This document shows positions 1-10,900 of a stretch of DNA of 64,000 nt, one piece after another (the first letter of the stretch is position 1; every line of letters begins with the position of its first letter). A program made the translations under genes and the position numbers. The DNA is from Dermanyssus gallinae (taxonomy: Eukaryota; Arthropoda; Arachnida; Mesostigmata; Dermanyssidae). The stretch spans positions 248,001-312,000 of the forward strand of contig QVRM01002223.1 of the NCBI GenBank assembly GCA_003439945.1. Direction: 5' to 3'. The notes below the pieces were generated by a model. It had not been told where the DNA came from, searched no databases, and saw nothing but the letters and a program-made list of their open reading frames with translations.

Positions 1-1
1 A

Positions 2-55
2 CGCAGCCTACTCAACCAGGACACCAAGAACACCGACAACTGGCTGACGCCGTAA
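2..55 (+). CDS. C-terminal tail of an upstream protein (partial, window edge)
   Basis: An open frame entering from the window edge (codons from base 2) runs 17 codons to TAA at 53-55. It reads RSLLNQDTKNTDNWLTP. Sixteen of the 17 codons end in G or C, the same bias as the confident PMPCB exons 1 and 5, whereas the DNA just after the stop is low-complexity CA-rich repeat. I infer the last exon of a + strand gene whose body lies to the left. The family is not recognisable from so short a tail, and chance remains possible. Confidence 0.4.
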   Translation, partial: RSLLNQDTKNTDNWLTP

Positions 56-2195
56 CCACCACCACATTCACCTTCTCCAAGACCGCTAAGATGATCAAGG
101 ACAACACCGTCAAGACCACCAAGAGGATGGCCGGATCGCGGGAGCAGCGACCTATGCGCGTGCCGAGGGCGTGTTGGCTCTCACCGCTCTATCGAACCGA
201 TATCGTTGCTGGCTGGTTGCGGCAGCAGCAGCAGAAGCAGCGGCTTGTCACGGCTGTCGTTGTTGACACTCGGGATGGATCACCTAGCACCGCAAACACA
301 ACAAACAACAACAACAACAACACTATTAACAGGCAATATCATCGACAACAACAACAACAACTTCAACTGCAATAACAACAATATTGACATTGACTTGTTC
401 ACTCCAAAGTGCTAACATAAAAACGCTATATACATACATTTCTATATAGAACAATATTGACTTGAAAAATGTCCTAGGAACTATTTTCGTTTTACCGTTC
501 GGAGACTACTTTCGGTTTTACCTGGAGAATGAATGGTTACTATAACTACAACTAGAAATACTTTTACTTCAAGCGCTACAACAGTAGCAGCAGCAGCACC
601 ACCACCACCACCAGTAACAACAGCATACGGTACCACCAAACATACCCACCTACTAGAGAGGGTGGGGGGATTGGGGTAAACGAGGTCGATTACGACCTCG
701 AGGTCAAGCTTACTTCACCGTTTCCGAGCGCTTCTCAGCTCTGCCTACACTACACACGCCTCTATCTGGCCGCCCGACCCATGAGTTGGCGCTCAAACTC
801 ACACACACACAGAGACACGTTCACACCTAATGGTTCGGGCTTACTACTTCGACTTGTAGCTTCTAGCCCGACTCGGCCGTTTCTGCTGATCTATTTGGTA
901 TTTGGTTGGTCCCCGTATCGGTCATTCGCCGCCATTGATTCGAACCGAGCGCGAGTAGGCAGCGCGAACAGAGGCCGTGGAACGGCGTGCCGGCGTGAAA
1001 AAGGCCGCGGTCGCGTTATACTATTTGATCGAGAGCTGACGGGGCGGACGCATTCCGTTTTCTCGACACAGCTGGATGTGCCGGATGCATCAAATGTTCG
1101 TCGAAAGCGGACGGAGCGGCCGCGCCTCTGCTACCGGCTGTAACATGGCTCATTGACGATTAAATTTTCCCTTTCTCTCTCTCTCGCTCTCTCTCGATAT
1201 GTTTGAGTTTACACGACGCTGCATACACTTGCATCGTACAGCCAATTTTTTCTTCTTCTCACTCTCTTAACTTTTGCTTCGATTGTTCTCCCTATTTCTA
1301 CCTGCCTCGCGGCCGCGTTCTCTTCTACCAGTTCGCAATCGACCTTCTGGTTTGTCCTCTAGCTTGTCGCAATTCCCATCACCGTCCTTTTGTTGTTGTT
1401 GTTGTTGTTGTTGTTGTACCGCTTTGATCTGGCGTCGATGTCGTTCTAGCTCTGTTTATTATCTACCTGCAACTTGTTGCTTTGCATATGTATTCGTACT
1501 TGGCCGTTTTGTTTGCGGTTTGTTGCTTTACTTGGCTGGCGCTATTCAGTTTGGTTTAGTTTGGATTTCATGAACTCCTGAATCGGTGGCGCTTCAGAAG
1601 CACTCTTTCTGTCTAGTTTCCGTTGTAGCCTTCTTGTTGTGTTTGTTGACGCTGTTGTGTTCGTTGTTGTTGTTGTTATTCTTGTTGTTGTTTTTGTTAT
1701 TCTTGTTGTTGTTATTGCTGTCTTTGTAGACTCCTTGTCCGAGTTCCTGCGGTTGCGTCTGCACTGCATACGGCCGCCGTATGGTCGTATATTGTAAGGG
1801 CGTCTGCCAACGTCTGCATGACAACGCTCTACTTCTTTGCCTCTGGCCTCTGCTTCTCTCTCTCTTGCTCGCTGACCATTTGCTGTTAACATCCATCTCT
1901 ACTACGTGCTGTGTGTAATTCTCTCTGCCCCCCCCCTCCCCACTCTCTCTCTCTCTCCCTGTATCCCGCTCTCCTCACGTAGCTTTGCTGGATGGTATTT
2001 TGACTGCTGATGGATGACGAGCCGAGACCATGACAACGATGCAGTATTTCCAATCAGCTGTCACACGAGTATCAACTCGACCAGCAAGAGAGAGAGAGAG
2101 GGAGAGAGAGGGGAGAGAGAGCGAGCGAAAGAGCAAAGAGATTGAGCTGGTCCTACACGACAAGGCGGGCCGGCATTTATACTCGCAACACAGCC

Positions 2196-2226
<31 letters not shown>

Positions 2227-2428
2227 ACAGTAGTACAGAGAATGATGGTCCCTCCCGCAACTGTCACAAAACTATGCTGATGATCTGTTGCTGCTGTTGA
2301 TGCTGATATAGCTGTTGAATGTGTAGCTGTTGCCTGGCCCATCCATGTCCTCACACATACGTATACACAGTCGACTGCGATAAGTTTCGAATTGCGGCCA
2401 CCGCTTGCCATCCGCATACAGGAGGAGC

Positions 2429-2735
2429 AACAACAGGAGAGACAACAACAACAACTACTACAACAACAACAGCAACAACAGCAACAGCCCGTTCGTTCGT
2501 TCTCTTACGACGCTCGACGACGCGACTTGACGACGTTCATTTGTGTGGCGGCACATCCTCTGCTATGCGACCAGAGATGACAACAAGAACAACAACAACA
2601 AAGATAACAACAATGACAACACTGCCTATCATAATCAGAACAACAACAATAACACTGCCTACAACCAAAATAGCAACAACAACAACACTTACAACTCAAA
2701 TAGCAACAACAACAACAACAACAGCAACGCCTACA
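2429..2735. repeat. (CAA)n/(ACA)n microsatellite cluster
   Basis: Two blocks of imperfect CAA/ACA trinucleotides (about 2429-2490 and 2582-2735) are separated by about 90 bp of unique sequence. Depending on frame they translate as poly-Q, poly-T or poly-N, which explains all the open frames in this stretch on the + strand. Confidence 0.8.
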
Positions 2736-5700
2736 AAAAAAGCAGAGTAGCTTGTGCTAGCTGTCAAGGCTGCTCGCTGTGTGTGTATCCTGCTGTCATA
2801 CAGGTGGTATTCGAGTAGTCCAATACTGGTGATGATGGCCTTGCACACATAGTGACAAGAAGTAGTAGTAGAAGTAGTACAAGAAGTAGTAGTAGCAGTA
2901 GTGGTAGTAAATGTAGTAATGAACTAATTAACAATTAAACTAACAATACCAATAAGGCCGACAGGTGGTGATTGTGACTGTCGTATGTTATGATCGCTAC
3001 GGAAGCTGAGCTAGCAGCTACAGGTGAGCCGAGCCGAGGGATCGCAACCCCATCGATGGGCTTATACATAGCGCGTGTGCGAGCGAACTCTCAGAATAGA
3101 CACGTTGTCGAGGCACACACCGAGAAGAAAAAACACCCAAACACACGCATCTTCATCTTCCTTCGTCGAACGCTGCGTGCCATGGTTAGCTGGCGTTCAT
3201 GTTGGTGTTTTCCTTATCCTGCCAGAATCATCTATTTATAAAGGGAAATCGGTGGTGGAGGTGGAGGTGGAGGTGGTGGAGGTGATAGTGTTGCTGCTGC
3301 TGCAGCAGCTGCGACTCTCACGACTGATATTTTCTCGTACGCGACAACTCGTAACAACTGTACTTCAAAGTAGAACAAATGTCTCTTGAAGTTTTGAATC
3401 ATTGAGTTGAGGTTTTGAACAATTTTGAAGTATTGAGCATAAAAGCTAGAGTGTGTACATCCCCCCGCCGCGGCAAACGGATACGTTCGACAATCAACAT
3501 TACGACGAAATGACCCTGTGAACCCTACTACTACTACTACTCGATCGAACTCCGCGATCTACGTGTAGCATTTTCAAAACGTACACAAGTACACTTGTAC
3601 AAAACGACTGTAGAAAAGTGCACGAGTGCTTATACGTCGTCGTCGTAGTATAAAGCAGATATGTGCATATGCAGGTGCAGCAGCCATAGCTCAGACTAAC
3701 TGCTTGCATCCATCCTCCTTGTATTCGGCTGATCTCTGCTGGAAAGCATAGAAAGCGAAACGACAAATCGCCTGCTGCTGATATTGCTGTCACTGTAGCG
3801 TAACAACAGCAATAACAGTACAGGTAGTTGTTGGTCATAGTTGGTTTTACAGGAAGCCAGCAACGTCACATTGGCGCACAATCCATTCAGAACTGAGCAC
3901 AGAACAGCACGGCACATCAGCGAGCGATAAGAATCGTTCATTTTCTAAGTTTTGTCGTCGAAGAGTTTTCTCTTCCAGGAAGAGGAAGCTCTTCCTCCTG
4001 GCAGTTTTCCTCTTTTTCGTCGTCGCTGTCCTCCTCTTTCTGTTCCTCAAGGAGAATCCATTAGTATACGTGAGCCAGCACGGCACGGACGTCTCTTAAG
4101 ATGACAGGAGACCGTCGTATTCAGCCCGGCTAATTATGTTCCAGCCACCGCCGTTAATGCTGCTACAAATTACAACAACACCAACGACAACAACAACAAC
4201 AATAACAACACGAACAACAACAGCAGCAATCAACTCTTCGAGTGTTCTCTTCTTACTCATGATTCCCTCTTCGTCATCGTCTTCTTATTCTTCTTTTTTT
4301 AAGAGACTACGATCTCTGCCGCTGCGATGACCGACGGTGAAGTTAGTTAAACAACGTGCGGTTGCAACAACGACAATGTTGATGCATGTCGCGCTGTCGC
4401 ATGTCGAAGCTGTGAGAATTTGCAATGATAATGCTGTTGCTGATGCTGCTGCTGCTGCGTCAGGCGACAACCTGCACAATAAACGAAGTGCTGTGAAGGC
4501 GCGCACCTTTGCAAACGGTCGCGCGCTCCTGTCCGCCCGCGTAACACAGAGAAAGACACTCATACGCCCCCATGAAGACAACCCACGCACATTTTCTCCC
4601 TCGTTCTCTCTCTCTCTCTCTCTCTCGCTACGTCTCACACCTCGAGAGTTCACACCTTGACCACACTCACGCTCTCTCCTCAATCAACCCACGACCCCCG
4701 CCCTCTTCTTCTAGTTCTCCTGCTCTTGCTCCTCCTTCTTCTCTCCCTCCTACTACTTTTCCTGCTTGCCGTCTACAGGTTGGTAGAAGAGACAAGACGG
4801 ACAACACCAACACCGTCGTCCAAGACCGCAGATGGCGGCCACTAGATAAATGATCATCTCACCGAAGGACATAAAGATAGAGATTTATTTATAGACAGAC
4901 GACACAGAGAGAGGGCGATAGAGGCGGGGGAGGCGGGGGGGGGGGGGGTGAGCGAGAGAGAGCGAGCCCGCGGCGATGGGGCACGAGACCAAGGCATGCT
5001 GCTGCATCGTCGACCGAAAACAGAGAATGTATACATGGCCACAGAAAGTATACACGGATCTATATATATATATATATTTTTTTATTATATATATATATAT
5101 ACATATCATGTAGATGGGTGAATGGACGGATGAGTGGTTGCATAGATACATAGGTACAGCAGACCGTCGACACTCTATCCATCCACCAGTAGACCGACCA
5201 GATGACGGAACACTGTCTTCACAACTGTCTGAGAGTCTGGGTACACCGACGACTTGTGTAGTAAGCAACGGACGGACTGTTATTGATTAACTGACCAGCG
5301 AGCTGACTGACTGATTGTCTGACTGACGGACCGAGTGATTAATTGACGGACCGAGTGATTGACGAGTGAGACACAGCATACCAACTACAACTGCTAGTTT
5401 ACTCTTCTCTCCTCTCGCAACTGACTCAGAGGCACACAGGTGTCTTCGTCGTCGTCGTCGTCGTCGGCTAGGGGAGGTCAGGTCAGATCAGGTGAGCCTA
5501 GGCTTTCCTCTCTTTCCTTCCCGCATCCTTGTCATCATCCTCTTGGCATTCCTACTGGCCTACCTACTGCAACCCGGCTGTGACCGCACTGTCAGGGACC
5601 GGCGGCTTGCTGGAGCTTGTTCCGTTGCGGCTGTTGCTGTTAGCGCGTTAACTGCTTACGATATACCTACCTCGTTACCAGTTTAGATCGTTCGTTTAGT

Positions 5701-5868
5701 TAGTTAGTTAGTTAATGTAACGGGAGCAAGATGTAGTTAGTTAGTTAATGTAGCGGGAGCAAGATGTAGTTAGTTAGTTAATGTAACGGGAGCAAGATGT
5801 AGTAAGTTCGTTTCTCTGTAACGGAGCAAGATGTAGCAAGTTCGGGTCTCTGTAACGGGAGCAAGCTG
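5701..5868. repeat. 33-bp minisatellite, five copies
   Basis: Head-to-tail copies begin at 5701, 5734, 5767, 5800 and 5834. Each unit starts with a TAGT-type motif, passes through GTAACGGGAGCAAG and ends ATG. Copies 1-3 differ by one base (GTAACG versus GTAGCG). Copies 4 and 5 share a variant left half (AAGTTCG...TCTCTG) and differ in length by 1-2 bases. No spacers separate the units, so this is a tandem array. Confidence 0.9.
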
Positions 5869-7140
5869 GCTGCACCTGCTACCCCTCCAACTATGACTAC
5901 GATTACGCTATTCTCTATTCCCCTCCTGCTCCCACTACGAGTGAGAACAGATGACGGAGCGGGTGGGTGGTAATATGTTCGTGTTTATCATCTTCCTCTT
6001 CTTCTTCTTCTTATCTAGCTCCTCTTTCGTTTTCTCATCCACCTCCCTGTCATCGCAGTCGTCGTCGTCGTTGTCGTTGTTGTTGTCCAGTGTTCCAGTA
6101 TGTTGCACGACTCGTACACACTCGTTGTACGGTTACTTAATTACTACTCACTTACCTACTGCTTACCGCTCAACGCCGTCACTGCCACCACCACCACCAC
6201 GATCAGCATTACCAACACCACCACCACCACCACCACTACCACTACCACATTAACATCCTTGCCAGCATTGCCCGAACATCCGTTCGTCGGTCGTCTGTTT
6301 GTTTAATGCCTTTCTATAATCTGTCTATTTATCTGTCTGTCAGTAGTCAACAGTAGTAGCAAACTACCTGCTAGCTGCCTGTCAGAGAGAGTAGTAGTAC
6401 TACTACTACCTGTGGTCTATTTGACTGTCGCTGTTTGCAGCTAGCGGACGACTACTACACCGACGAAAATCCCACTGACCGCGGCGGCGGCGGCGGTGGA
6501 CACGTACCGATCGGGACCGGGACCAGGACACGCACGCAACAGACAGACAGACAGCAGACAGATCGACAGACGGAGGGTCGATCGGTCGCACGGGTCGGCG
6601 GGCGGGCGGGCGAACGAATGACAAGCGACGACGACGACGACGACGATGACAACACGAAAGGCTCCTCTCGTCTCGGGCGACGGCGAGGGACGGCCACTAG
6701 ACCAGACCACCAACCAGACGACGTCCACGACGAACACACTACTACAACTACTACTACTGCTATACACAGCAGATAGAGTGGCGGTGGTGCGCGACCGCCT
6801 GTTTCAGTTTCTACTACTACTACTACTACTAACCTTCCTCTCGGGCCGTTCGTCCGTCTGTTCGTTCGTTTGTCGTCTATCAACAGGGTGACAGCTAGGC
6901 AGCTAACCATCCAGCCAGCCAACCGGCCAAACAGACGACCCGCCCTTTGGCGGTCATACACGACCCACCGACACCCACGAACCCACCGCAGGCGCCGCAG
7001 AGCCACCCACTGGAATAAACACCCACACGAACCCGCCAATCCAACCCGCTCGCGCTAGCAGACGATTCCGCTGCCGCTAACTTAGCGGGCTGTAGCCCGC
7101 CACATTTAGGTTGACTGGGATCGCCTGCGAGCACGCGCGG

Positions 7141-7992
7141 GTTCCGTTCGCGCAGTTGACCAAATTCAGTCTAATAACACAAATTGCCATTTTTGAGATT
7201 CCTCTCAGGAGGGAATAACACGAAAAAAAATTAAGAAGCATTTATAAGCTATAAAAAAATATACATATATTATGACGTGCATAAGTAACGCCAAGTTTTA
7301 GTGGTGATAGATTTTAGCAGGACGATCTACGGAGTAGGAGTACCAGTTACAAAAGCCACTCTAGTGTACCACTGGCCTTACGTGCGCCTCAACAGTTATT
7401 AAATCGTTAGAATCGTTGTGCCACAATGATAGCAATTACAGTTCGTAGCAAAATTGAATCACTCATGCCCGATCGACGTGGTGTTGTCTTCATTTGTAGA
7501 AATGTGTCGTCGAATTCTGCTCGAGCAGACGACGCCGCGCCCGGCTCATCGGTGCTGTTGTTGTTATTGTGGGTAATATCCGTCTGCTTCGGCTGCTGCT
7601 TCTACCGCTGTTGTTTTTGTTGTTGTTATTGTCGTCGTCGTCGTCGTCTTCCCCGTCGTCGGACAACAATACCGTGCGAGGGCACGGCAAAGTCAGGAGC
7701 TGTGTTCACCCGCTGATATTGCAGTAGCAGCATCAGCAACCGTAGTAGTGGTGGTGGTGGTGGTGAATCGCTGCTAGTCGGGGGTATTCGCCAGGAGATC
7801 GAAGTCGTCGAGGTTGCCTCTGTTGTCGTCGTCGTCGTCGGGCCGGTGATCGTTCGGCGAAAGGCAAAAGGCCAGGCCCTTACGTGTGTGTGCAAGATCC
7901 AGGAACCAAGAAGGCAGGCCAGGCCTCTTGCGTGTGCGTAGAGCGACGAGGATCACTGCATCACAACCACAGCACCGAACAAAGCAGCAACG
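7141..7992 (+). other. 5' flank and probable 5' UTR of PMPCB
   Basis: AT-rich DNA (about 7160-7420) gives way to a GC-richer stretch with CGT/GTC and GGT trinucleotide runs (7628-7650, 7745-7763, 7815-7840) that leads into the PMPCB start. No convincing TATA box, initiator or splice acceptor can be fixed by eye, so the transcription start is not placed. Antisense open frames here are shadows of the CGT repeats and exon 1. Confidence 0.45.
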
Positions 7993-10900
7993 ATGCGTCC
8001 GTTCGTGGGTATTTTGCGCGCAGGCGCACGCTACCATCGCAGCGCGGTGGGAGGCCAGCGTCGCCAGCTGAACCATCTCGCCCGGACGACGTTCTCTCAG
8101 ACGCTGTTCAACATGCCCGAGACGAGAGTGACGACGCTGGCCAACGGCGTTCGCGTCGCGTCCGAAGACAACGGCGCTCCGACGGCGACCGTCGGCATCT
8201 GGATCGACGCGGGCAGCCGCTACGAGACCGAGAAGAACAACGGAGTGGCGCACTTCCTCGAGCACATGGCCTTCAAGGTAAGGGCAGAGCGAGCAGCAGC
8301 TGGGTTAGGGGTTGTGGGAGAAAGAGCTGAGATGGTGCGCTGGGTTGAGCCGGCCATAGAACAAACATCGCAGCGGTAATCGGGTGTAACAGTGAGAGAG
8401 TGAGAGAGAGCGAGAGAGCAAGCAACAATAAATGTACTTGTTGTTATTAAGTTTTTTAGGCGTTCATGGTAATAACTTGTAACCGATTACTCGGATGATG
8501 ATGATGTGATCATCATCTGAGTAGTCTATATGCATCAAATAGTACTATCCACTTATACATCAAATAGTACCTCCTCCCTCCACTGATGACACGGTTCGCC
8601 GACGCTTTGGGGGGCCAAAACGAAAAACTCTTTGGGGCTAAAGCGAAAACTTTTTAGTGTTGTTGATTGTCGATGTTGTCCTCCTTAGTACAAATGCCGC
8701 AACCATTGTTGTGGTGTCTTTTATATGAGCCGAGGCTAAGCGCATGCATGTTGGCCAGCTGGGGGTGCTAGACGGCTGCGTGAATCAGCGGAATGCTGGT
8801 TATCTAACTGTTCATTTAGGACGGAGAAAGGTTTACCTAGGTTCGTGGTCTTACTTATGTTTCTTCAGCTTTTAACACAGTTTCCTCTTCCGGTGTCAAT
8901 CGTATCTAAGGAGAAGGCACACGCATACACACGTTTTGTTGATTGCAGGCTGTCCCAATGAGCTAGTTTATTGCAATGCGAATTTAAACTAACCTATTTA
9001 TCTTATATAATCATGGTTACTATCAATAATAAAAAAAATCTACTTAGATTTATAATTAATCTTACTATTGACAATGTGTGTGCACTTACTTGAAGAGTTT
9101 AACTTTTGTTTAAATTTTATTATTTGAAGGTCACGTATAAACCATTTGTTTATATCGTTCAGAGGTACTGTGAATATTTACTAAATATTTTAATCTTGGG
9201 CTTTAGTAGAGAATAGTATTATAATTATTATTATCCGAGATATGTCCCTATTCTCAATGGAATAAGAATGGTATACAGAACTACTATTTGTAGCTAAAAT
9301 GAGATAATTAGCGACGGCTATATTGCTGCAACTTTTACTACTGCTATATTTGAATTATTATGACTTTTGATATTTGTGTCAACTGACTAACATGTTTATC
9401 ATAACGCCAGCTATGTATTTCTTGTGTGTTGTTTTTTAAAAGTTTTGTTTTACGAGGGAGCTCTGCACATTACTGAAGGCGGTATATTTATGTTGTTGTT
9501 GTTCTGTCTGGCCATAGGGAACTGGCAAACGCACTCAGACGCAGCTGGAGCTTGAAGTGGAGAATGCTGGAATGCACCTCAACGCCTACACGTCCCGAGA
9601 ACAGACTGTCTACTACGCTAAGTGTCTGCGCAAGGTAACATTGTCCCATTCGTTTCGGCCGACCTCAGTTATCGAAGTCTCACATTTGTTTTGCAGCAAC
9701 GTGCCCGCCGAATTTGTGCAGTCGATTTTGTAGCATTTGATTTAACCCTGCCTCAGAGATAACTGACGGCCGTTGTATGCAGTATAGTGTCAATTATAAT
9801 GCCTGCGCAAAGATTAAAGAAGGCTGACATGTTTTCGTTTGTTCGGGATACGACATGATTTCTGAGTTTCGTGTCGAATACTGATGGCCGTTGTTGTTTC
9901 GTTTGATGGTGATGCTGAACGTTTGTTTTTTTGTCTTAGCAGGATCTCGCCAACGCGGTGGATATTGTTGCTGATATCACCCAGAACCCAAAACTCGGCG
10001 AACAGGAGATCGAACGGGAACGAGGAGTCATTCTTCGGGAAATGGAAGAGGTAAACGATCAAGCTGCTATTGCTCTTATGGAACCGTTGTCATGGCTAGC
10101 CGTGTTTTTGTGTTCTAGAGAAACATTACGGTGTGTACCGAATCAAGGGCACTCACTGCTTGCCGATTATGTAAAAGAAGGATAGGTGTCTCGGATACTA
10201 ACAGGTATCTGGAAAATTGCAAGATGAATAATTGATGGCTAAGTACCGCTGAAGGAATAACGCTCAGCCAACGGGTCACTAATTCTACTCCAATTTGGAA
10301 TGGGGTAGAAGACGGGGGGTAGACGTTCCAAAAAATACCCTTATCTAGGTCCGGTAAAATCAACTGTTGAAGGGTCAGTTGATACAATTATTATATACGT
10401 TCTATTTGTACTTTTTTGAAACTTCGACTCTAAGTATACTTTGAATAATTCAAAATATAGTGGTGTTGTGCGCTAGGCTTGATTAGAACTTACAGCTCAT
10501 GATAGGAAAGTTCCTAGCAACTCCCTTGATTTTATTCTTGCAACAACTATTTAATTAATATCATATTTTTTACTAGACGGCTAAATGATTGTGTAATGCA
10601 CACATGTACAGTGCAGCTTGGCTTTTGCTATGCTCGCATCGTTTGACTGTTAACGTTTAAGTATGCATCGTTTAAGTATTTTCTTATTGTTTGTGAACGC
10701 GTGGCGCCTGATGTGTTTTTTAGGTTGAAGGTAATCTTCAGGAGGTGGTTTTCGACCATCTCCATGCGGTCGCCTACCAAGGTACACCTCTTGGTTTGAC
10801 AATCCTTGGTCCGACTAAAAACATCAAGTCACTCCAGCGACAGGACCTTAAGGACTATATCGATACCCACTATACAGGGTCCAGGATTGTGCTTGCTTGT

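Larger units (their letters stand above)
56..7140. other. Repeat-rich domain without recognisable gene
   Basis: Seven kilobases of GC-moderate DNA holding (CAA/AAC)n at about 303-362, 2429-2490 and 2582-2735, (TTG)n at 1389-1417 and 1661-1720, (TAG)n at 2197-2225, a GA-rich block at 2090-2135, CT blocks near 1166-1198, 1945-1965 and 4600-4626, (TA)n at 5061-5101, ACC repeats at 6180-6250, and GAC/TAC repeats near 6625-6655 and 6735-6765. Open frames here are poly-Q, poly-N, poly-T or poly-L translations of the repeats, and none carries a known motif. The left part could be the long 3' UTR of the gene ending at 55, and the right part distal flank of PMPCB. Neither can be shown. Confidence 0.6.

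Noticed and set aside
5701..5868. CRISPR-like repeat spacing
   Set aside because: Units are directly head to tail with no spacers, in a eukaryotic context: a minisatellite.
7774..8265. 163-codon minus-strand frame and 148-codon + frame (7884-8330) overlapping PMPCB exon 1
   Set aside because: Shadows of a GC-rich exon: the family-matching frame is the one starting at 7993, and these frames show no motif.
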